Origin: an uncultured bacterium | GTDB lineage: Bacteria; Bacillota; Clostridia; Lachnospirales; Lachnospiraceae | DNA: 9,247 bases | Direction of reading: 5' to 3' | Assembly: GCA_905214875.1 (NCBI GenBank) | Contig: CAJMNR010000073.1 | Location: 1 to 9,247, forward strand | In this document: positions 5,475 to 9,247 of the stretch, piece by piece | Layout of the letters: every line of letters begins with the position of its first letter | How positions within the stretch are numbered: the stretch's first letter is position 1 | Notes under the pieces: generated by a model | Databases searched by the model: none | Seen by the model: the letters and a program-made list of their open reading frames with translations, nothing else | What the model was told of the DNA's origin: nothing | Translations under genes and position numbers: made by a program

Positions 5475-6407
5475 ATGATAGTTTTAGTGGCTTTATTGAG
5501 CTTGGCATGTTTTATTTTGCTTATAATGAACATTGCCCATTATCAGAATTCAACCTATTTAAGAAAACAAGTGGAAGCGTTGATGAAAAATGAGACCAAC
5601 GCAGAGTTAAGGCTTGCTGCACCGGAAAGGAAGATGCAGCAAGTATTTCTAAGCATCAATAAGCTATTAAGACTTACAAGAGAGCGTCAAATCTACTATC
5701 TCAATAAAGAGAAGGACTTAAGAAAGCAGATGTCGAATATCTCTCATGACTTACGTACTCCGCTTACAAGCATACTAGGATATATTGATCTTGCAAAAGA
5801 TGAAAGAATCAGTATGGAGGAGCGAAAAGAATATCTAGACATTGTAGAAAAACGTGCCAAGGTACTTCAGGAGTTGATTACCGGTGTCTATGATCTTTCC
5901 AGAATGGAAGAGGATAAGTATGTAGTGAATAATGAGAACATTAAGCTCAATAATGTCCTATATGAAGTGCTTGCCTTATATTATAACGAGTTTGAGAGAA
6001 AAGGGTATGAATGTGAGATACAGATTGAAGAAAAGGTGCCAGACATCTTTGCAGATCGAAAAGCGTTAGTACGTGTGTATTCGAATATTTTACAGAATGT
6101 ACTTCGGCATGGCAATCATAAGCTGACAGTCATACTTAGAGAGAATGGACAAATGTTAGAGACAATCATAGAAAATGATACAGAGGATATCAAAAAAGAA
6201 GACCTCCCACAAATCTTCGATCGTTTCTATATGGCAGGCCGTATGAGAAATGGCCAAAATACAGGTCTAGGCCTTGCCATCGTTAAGAAACTTTCGGAGA
6301 CAATGAGAGGAAAGGTAGAAGCATTTTATGAAGATTCAATGTTTGGAATTAAGATTGTATGGCCGATTACGAAATCAGTTCCGAACGCTGAGACAGAAGA
6401 CCAGTAG
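5475..6407 (+). CDS. Small sensor histidine kinase with one membrane helix
   Basis: This 310-residue kinase probably phosphorylates the response regulator encoded at 3000-3698. One hydrophobic helix (about 2-22) is followed by basic residues and a charged, probably coiled-coil linker (28-85). The H-box QMSNISHDLRTPLTSILGY carries phospho-acceptor H91. The ATPase domain shows the N-box N204-I-L-Q-N208, the F-box IFDRFY (247-252) and G2 NTGLGL (262-267). The G1 position reads NDTEDI, without the usual glycines, a variation that also occurs in small Firmicute kinases. There is no extracellular sensor domain and no HAMP domain, so the signal probably arrives within the membrane or through the transporter. 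The start has a perfect AGGAGG (5463-5468), 11 nt after the permease stop. The 3' end overlaps the convergent gene by 41 nt. Confidence 0.93.
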   Translation: MIVLVALLSLACFILLIMNIAHYQNSTYLRKQVEALMKNETNAELRLAAPERKMQQVFLSINKLLRLTRERQIYYLNKEKDLRKQMSNISHDLRTPLTSILGYIDLAKDERISMEERKEYLDIVEKRAKVLQELITGVYDLSRMEEDKYVVNNENIKLNNVLYEVLALYYNEFERKGYECEIQIEEKVPDIFADRKALVRVYSNILQNVLRHGNHKLTVILRENGQMLETIIENDTEDIKKEDLPQIFDRFYMAGRMRNGQNTGLGLAIVKKLSETMRGKVEAFYEDSMFGIKIVWPITKSVPNAETEDQ

Positions 6408-8157
6408 CATGTTCAAGCGGCATAGGCTTTCCCCATAAGTAGCCTTGAATGTAGTCGCAGGAACGTTCCTTTAGATAGGATAGCTGGTCTAACGTCTCCA
6501 CTCCTTCAGCCACAACTTTGCAGTCCAACTGCTTGGCGATAGCCAAGATAGTGTCTACAAGTTGTGCTTTTTTTATGTCTTCGGAAATGGTATCTACAAA
6601 GGTCTTATCGATCTTTAATACATCAAGAGGCAAGTCTTTGATGTAGCTTAAGGAAGAATATCCTGTCCCAAAATCATCAAGAGCAATCTGGATTCCTAAA
6701 GACTTGATTTCGTTTAATAATGCAACGACCTCTTCCTTGGCATTAATAAAGATGGATTCTGTAATTTCGAGTTCTAATTGTGTAGGAGGAAATTTGGTTT
6801 CAGCTAGAATACGCTTTAACGAATCCATAAACTGAGGGTGTAACAGCTGCATAACAGAAAGGTTAACCGAAAGCACAATATCTGAAGGTATTTCAGATAG
6901 CATATCGGAAAAGTTCTGAAGAGCAGTTGTCATGATCCAATCTCCGAGTGTAAGTATGAAACCTGTATCTTCCGCTAGGGGAATAAAGATGGATGGAGGA
7001 ACCTTTCCAAGGTCTTTATTTTCCCAACGAACTAAAGTTTCAAAACCTCGAAGTCGTTTTGTGTCGGCTTCATATTGTGGCTGAAATACAAGGGAGCATT
7101 CATTGTTTTCAATTGCACCGGAAAGAGAACTTTCCATAATTGTCTTTTTCAACAATGCCTCGTACATGGATTTGCTAAAATGGCGAATGGTGTTCGGGCC
7201 ACACTCTTTGGAAACGGCTAAAGCAGTATCTGCAAATTGCATAAGCTCCTCAGCGTTTTTTCCGTGTTCAGGATAGGAGACAACTCCGAAATTAGCACTG
7301 ATAAATAAGGCCTGTTTGGAAGCTTCGTTATCTGACTGCCAAGGCAGCATGCCTGAGAATGGAATGTGATTGTTGATGGCAAGTTTGAATTCATTTAAAT
7401 AAAGAGCAAGCGCTTCATTTGAGATTTTTCTTGGAATAATCAGGATGAATTCATCCCCATCAATACGGCCTAAGATATCTCCCTCCTTAAGTAAGATACG
7501 CCAGTTGGAAACAAGCTGCTTTAAGAAAGAGTCACCTTTTTGATGTCCTGCCACATCATTTATTTTTTTGAAGCTTTTGATATCAATTACAACAAGTTTA
7601 AATTCTGTTTTATTATCTTGGGAACAAAGAGAAGTGATCTTTTCAACGATGTTGCGACGGTTGGGGATGTTAGTGAGATAGTCGTAATATGCTAATTTAT
7701 GTAAAGATTTTTGTTTGTCGTTTAGGTTTTTATTATAGCGTTCTAATTCGTCTGTTTGTTTTCTTAGTGTCTTTTGATTGGAGTAAATAATGACATTAAC
7801 AACCAATGCAATGAATATCATAAAGATTCCCGCAATAGAATTTAGTCTTTGGTATCGGATGATCGGCATGATGCTGCTGATTAAGCTGATGCCTGCTAAA
7901 CAGAAAGAGGTTATTAAACCTTTCTTTCCATAAAATGAAACATAAGACATAAGCACAACGATTTGAATTTCGCTCAGTATGCCACAAAAAGAGTTGCTGC
8001 GGATCGATAAGAAGAGTATTTCCATTAAATAGTCTGTCTGGTTTAGAATGGGGAGAAAAAAAGCGCAAACAAGATATGTAATGAGTAATAGTCCAAATCC
8101 AAGTCGACGAAAAATGCTGTTATTCGAGTGAGTTGTAAGAGAATCGCGAACGTTCAT
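6367..8157 (-). CDS. Membrane-bound GGDEF-EAL protein, probable cyclic di-GMP phosphodiesterase
   Basis: This 596-residue protein has an N-terminal membrane region with about four or five hydrophobic segments (19-38, 43-76, 80-100, 108-126), a short coiled coil (128-153), a GGDEF domain (about 155-330) and an EAL domain (about 340-590). The GGDEF domain keeps YDYLTNIPNRR and FKKINDVAGHQKGD, but its signature is DGDEF (233-237). The EAL domain has E373 (ETL), N432, E464, E467, D494-D495 in DDFGTGYSSL, K515, E551, E554 and Q571, all expected metal or catalytic residues. Hydrolysis of cyclic di-GMP is therefore likely, and cyclase activity is doubtful. I start at the ATG at 8155-8157, preceded by AGGAGG (8170-8165) at 7 nt; an upstream extension to 8223 has no such site. 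It appears to be monocistronic, with its own promoter. Confidence 0.94.
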   Translation of the reverse strand: MNVRDSLTTHSNNSIFRRLGFGLLLITYLVCAFFLPILNQTDYLMEILFLSIRSNSFCGILSEIQIVVLMSYVSFYGKKGLITSFCLAGISLISSIMPIIRYQRLNSIAGIFMIFIALVVNVIIYSNQKTLRKQTDELERYNKNLNDKQKSLHKLAYYDYLTNIPNRRNIVEKITSLCSQDNKTEFKLVVIDIKSFKKINDVAGHQKGDSFLKQLVSNWRILLKEGDILGRIDGDEFILIIPRKISNEALALYLNEFKLAINNHIPFSGMLPWQSDNEASKQALFISANFGVVSYPEHGKNAEELMQFADTALAVSKECGPNTIRHFSKSMYEALLKKTIMESSLSGAIENNECSLVFQPQYEADTKRLRGFETLVRWENKDLGKVPPSIFIPLAEDTGFILTLGDWIMTTALQNFSDMLSEIPSDIVLSVNLSVMQLLHPQFMDSLKRILAETKFPPTQLELEITESIFINAKEEVVALLNEIKSLGIQIALDDFGTGYSSLSYIKDLPLDVLKIDKTFVDTISEDIKKAQLVDTILAIAKQLDCKVVAEGVETLDQLSYLKERSCDYIQGYLWGKPMPLEHATGLLSQRSELIS

Positions 8158-8177
8158 AAAAATTCCTCCTGTAATAG

Positions 8178-8202
8178 TGTAAATCTTTACATATATTGTA
8201 AA
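8178..8202. promoter_or_regulatory. Three alternating TGTAAA/TTTACA half-sites at the GGDEF-EAL promoter
   Basis: TGTAAA (8178-8183), TTTACA (8186-8191) and TGTAAA (8197-8202) form two overlapping inverted repeats with 2-bp and 5-bp spacers. They cover the -10 box and predicted start of the GGDEF-EAL gene, where a bound repressor would block transcription. No regulator is identified, and AT-rich sequence makes such palindromes fairly common. Confidence 0.35.
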
Positions 8203-8223
8203 ACAAAGAAAGACATTTTGCAA
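8195..8223 (-). promoter_or_regulatory. Candidate promoter of the GGDEF-EAL gene
   Basis: On the minus strand TTGCAA (8223-8218) and TACAAT (8200-8195) are separated by exactly 17 bp, matching four and five of six consensus bases. Transcription would start near 8188, leaving a leader of about 30 nt with an AGGAGG ribosome-binding site. The -35 box lies in the loop and arm of the argG terminator hairpin. Confidence 0.55.
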
Positions 8224-8234
8224 ACAAAATGTCT
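8203..8234 (-). terminator. Probable argG intrinsic terminator
   Basis: A perfect 10-bp inverted repeat, AGACATTTTG/CAAAATGTCT (8211-8220 and 8225-8234) with a 4-nt loop, lies 47 nt after the argG stop codon. In the minus-strand transcript it is followed by the U-rich TTCTTTGTTT (8210-8201). The stem is AT-rich, so efficiency may be moderate. The same palindrome could instead serve as a protein-binding site over the neighbouring promoter. Confidence 0.65.
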
Positions 8235-8281
8235 CTTAATGTTGCAAAATGCCTTCGAAATTTTAGTGATTCAATTAGCGA

Positions 8282-9247
8282 TTATTTGTTATCGTGTTCA
8301 GCCATCTTCATTGCACGAACCTTTAAGGATAAGCCAAATAGGTTGATGAAGCCTTCTGCATCGTGATGATCATAAAGGTCACCAGTTGTAAAGCTTGCTA
8401 AAGTTTCGCTGTATAATGAGTATGGAGAAGTAGTGCCGGCTTTGATAATATTTCCTTTGTAAAGTTTGAATTTTACTTCACCAGTTACGTATTTTTGAGT
8501 TGATTCAATGAATGCCTGGATTGCTTCACGCTTTGGTGTGAACCATTTTCCTTCATATACAACGTCAGCAAATTTGTTGCCCATTTCTTTCTTTAATGTG
8601 TAGGTATCACGGTCTAAGATTAATTCTTCTAATTGTTGATGAGCTTCCATAAGGATTGTTCCACCTGGAGTTTCGTAAACGCCACGAGACTTCATACCGA
8701 CTACGCGGTTTTCAACGATATCAACGATTCCGATTCCATGTTTTCCACCAAGAGCATTAAGTTCTGTAATGATTTCAGAAACTTTCATTGCTTTTCCATT
8801 TAATGTCTTAGGAACACCAGCTTCAAATGTCATTGTAACGTATTCGCCTTCTTCAGGAGCTTTTTCAGGAGATTGGCCAAGTACTAATAAATGATCATAG
8901 TTTGGTTCGTTTGCAGGATCTTCTAATTCAAGGCCTTCATGGCTGATATGCCATAAGTTACGGTCACGGCTGTAAGAATTATCTGCAGAGAATGGTAAAT
9001 CAATGCCATGTTGTTTGCAGTATTCAATTTCAGCTTCACGAGAATCCATTCCCCATGTATCAAGTCTCCAAGGTGCGATGATTTTAAGATCAGGAGCTAA
9101 TGCTTTGATACCTAATTCAAAACGAATTTGGTCATTTCCTTTACCAGTAGCACCGTGGCAGATTGCAGTAGCGCCTTCTTTTCTAGCGATTTCTGCTAAT
9201 TTTTTAGCGATGACTGGACGAGCCAGTCTAGTTCCTAATAAGTATTT
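8282..9247 (-). CDS. argG: Argininosuccinate synthase, N-terminus outside the window
   Basis: ArgG joins citrulline and aspartate using ATP to make argininosuccinate, the penultimate step of arginine synthesis. The open frame runs unbroken to base 9247, giving 321 C-terminal residues. The family is about 400 long, so roughly 80 residues, including the N-terminal ATP-binding SGGLDT loop, lie to the right. Visible family segments are HGATGKGNDQIRFE, PWRLDTW, the substrate-binding SRDRNLWHISHEG followed by LEDP, and HGIGIVDIVENRVVGMKSRG with YETPG. The stop is at 8282-8284. The internal methionine at 9047-9049 is not the start, because the conserved sequence continues upstream of it. The gene ends before a hairpin terminator and has no functional link to the GGDEF-EAL gene downstream. 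Confidence 0.97.
   Translation of the reverse strand, partial: KYLLGTRLARPVIAKKLAEIARKEGATAICHGATGKGNDQIRFELGIKALAPDLKIIAPWRLDTWGMDSREAEIEYCKQHGIDLPFSADNSYSRDRNLWHISHEGLELEDPANEPNYDHLLVLGQSPEKAPEEGEYVTMTFEAGVPKTLNGKAMKVSEIITELNALGGKHGIGIVDIVENRVVGMKSRGVYETPGGTILMEAHQQLEELILDRDTYTLKKEMGNKFADVVYEGKWFTPKREAIQAFIESTQKYVTGEVKFKLYKGNIIKAGTTSPYSLYSETLASFTTGDLYDHHDAEGFINLFGLSLKVRAMKMAEHDNK

Noticed and set aside
8158..8223. Longer N-terminus of the GGDEF-EAL protein starting at 8223
   Set aside because: It would begin inside the argG terminator hairpin upstream of the predicted transcription start, and it lacks a ribosome-binding site, while 8157 has AGGAGG at good spacing.
8282..9049. argG starting at the internal methionine at 9049
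   Set aside because: The same frame stays open to 9247 and encodes conserved argininosuccinate synthase sequence such as HGATGKGNDQIRFE, so the gene continues beyond the window.
1..9247. Mobile elements, CRISPR arrays, tRNA or rRNA genes
   Set aside because: No transposase or integrase gene, long terminal repeats, spaced repeat arrays or recognisable tRNA/rRNA sequence were seen.

Overview
This AT-rich window has strong AGGAGG-type Shine-Dalgarno sites and a glmS self-cleaving ribozyme. Its proteins look like those of low-GC Gram-positive bacteria, most likely a Clostridia/Lachnospiraceae-type anaerobe. That placement is inferred from gene style, not from a database search. I see no insertion sequence, tRNA, rRNA, CRISPR array or phage gene.

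Layout, left to right. Positions 1-102 are a GC-rich, heavily self-complementary stretch ending in a bidirectional intrinsic terminator. Two minus-strand genes follow: a small GNAT acetyltransferase (101-583), and upstream of it glmS (659-2482), which makes glucosamine-6-phosphate for cell-wall synthesis. The glmS 5' leader (about 2483-2900) holds no gene. It carries a glmS ribozyme (cleavage between 2755 and 2754), a series of small hairpins upstream of it, and a hairpin next to the ribosome-binding site. A candidate glmS promoter lies back to back with a candidate plus-strand promoter around 2903-2969.

Positions 3000-6407 are a plus-strand module: an OmpR-type response regulator, a LanF/BcrA-type ABC ATPase, a six-helix ABC-2 permease, and a small one-helix histidine kinase. 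The last three genes are tightly packed. The gap before the ATPase has a tandem 11-bp repeat beside a promoter-like -10, which could be the regulator's operator. The module looks like a self-regulated sense-and-export system for antimicrobial peptides (lantibiotic/bacitracin type). The ligand cannot be read from the sequence.

Positions 6367-8157 (minus) encode a membrane GGDEF-EAL protein. Its EAL domain looks catalytically intact and its GGDEF signature is altered (DGDEF), so it probably degrades cyclic di-GMP. Its 3' end overlaps the kinase gene tail-to-tail by 41 bp. Its promoter appears to be interleaved with the terminator of the next minus-strand gene, argG (8282 to beyond 9247), which encodes argininosuccinate synthase and lacks its N-terminal part here.

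Most of the window is ordinary core metabolism. The parts most worth a second look are the peptide-sensing transporter module with its putative operator, the layered RNA structure in the glmS leader, and the compact argG terminator/GGDEF-EAL promoter region.
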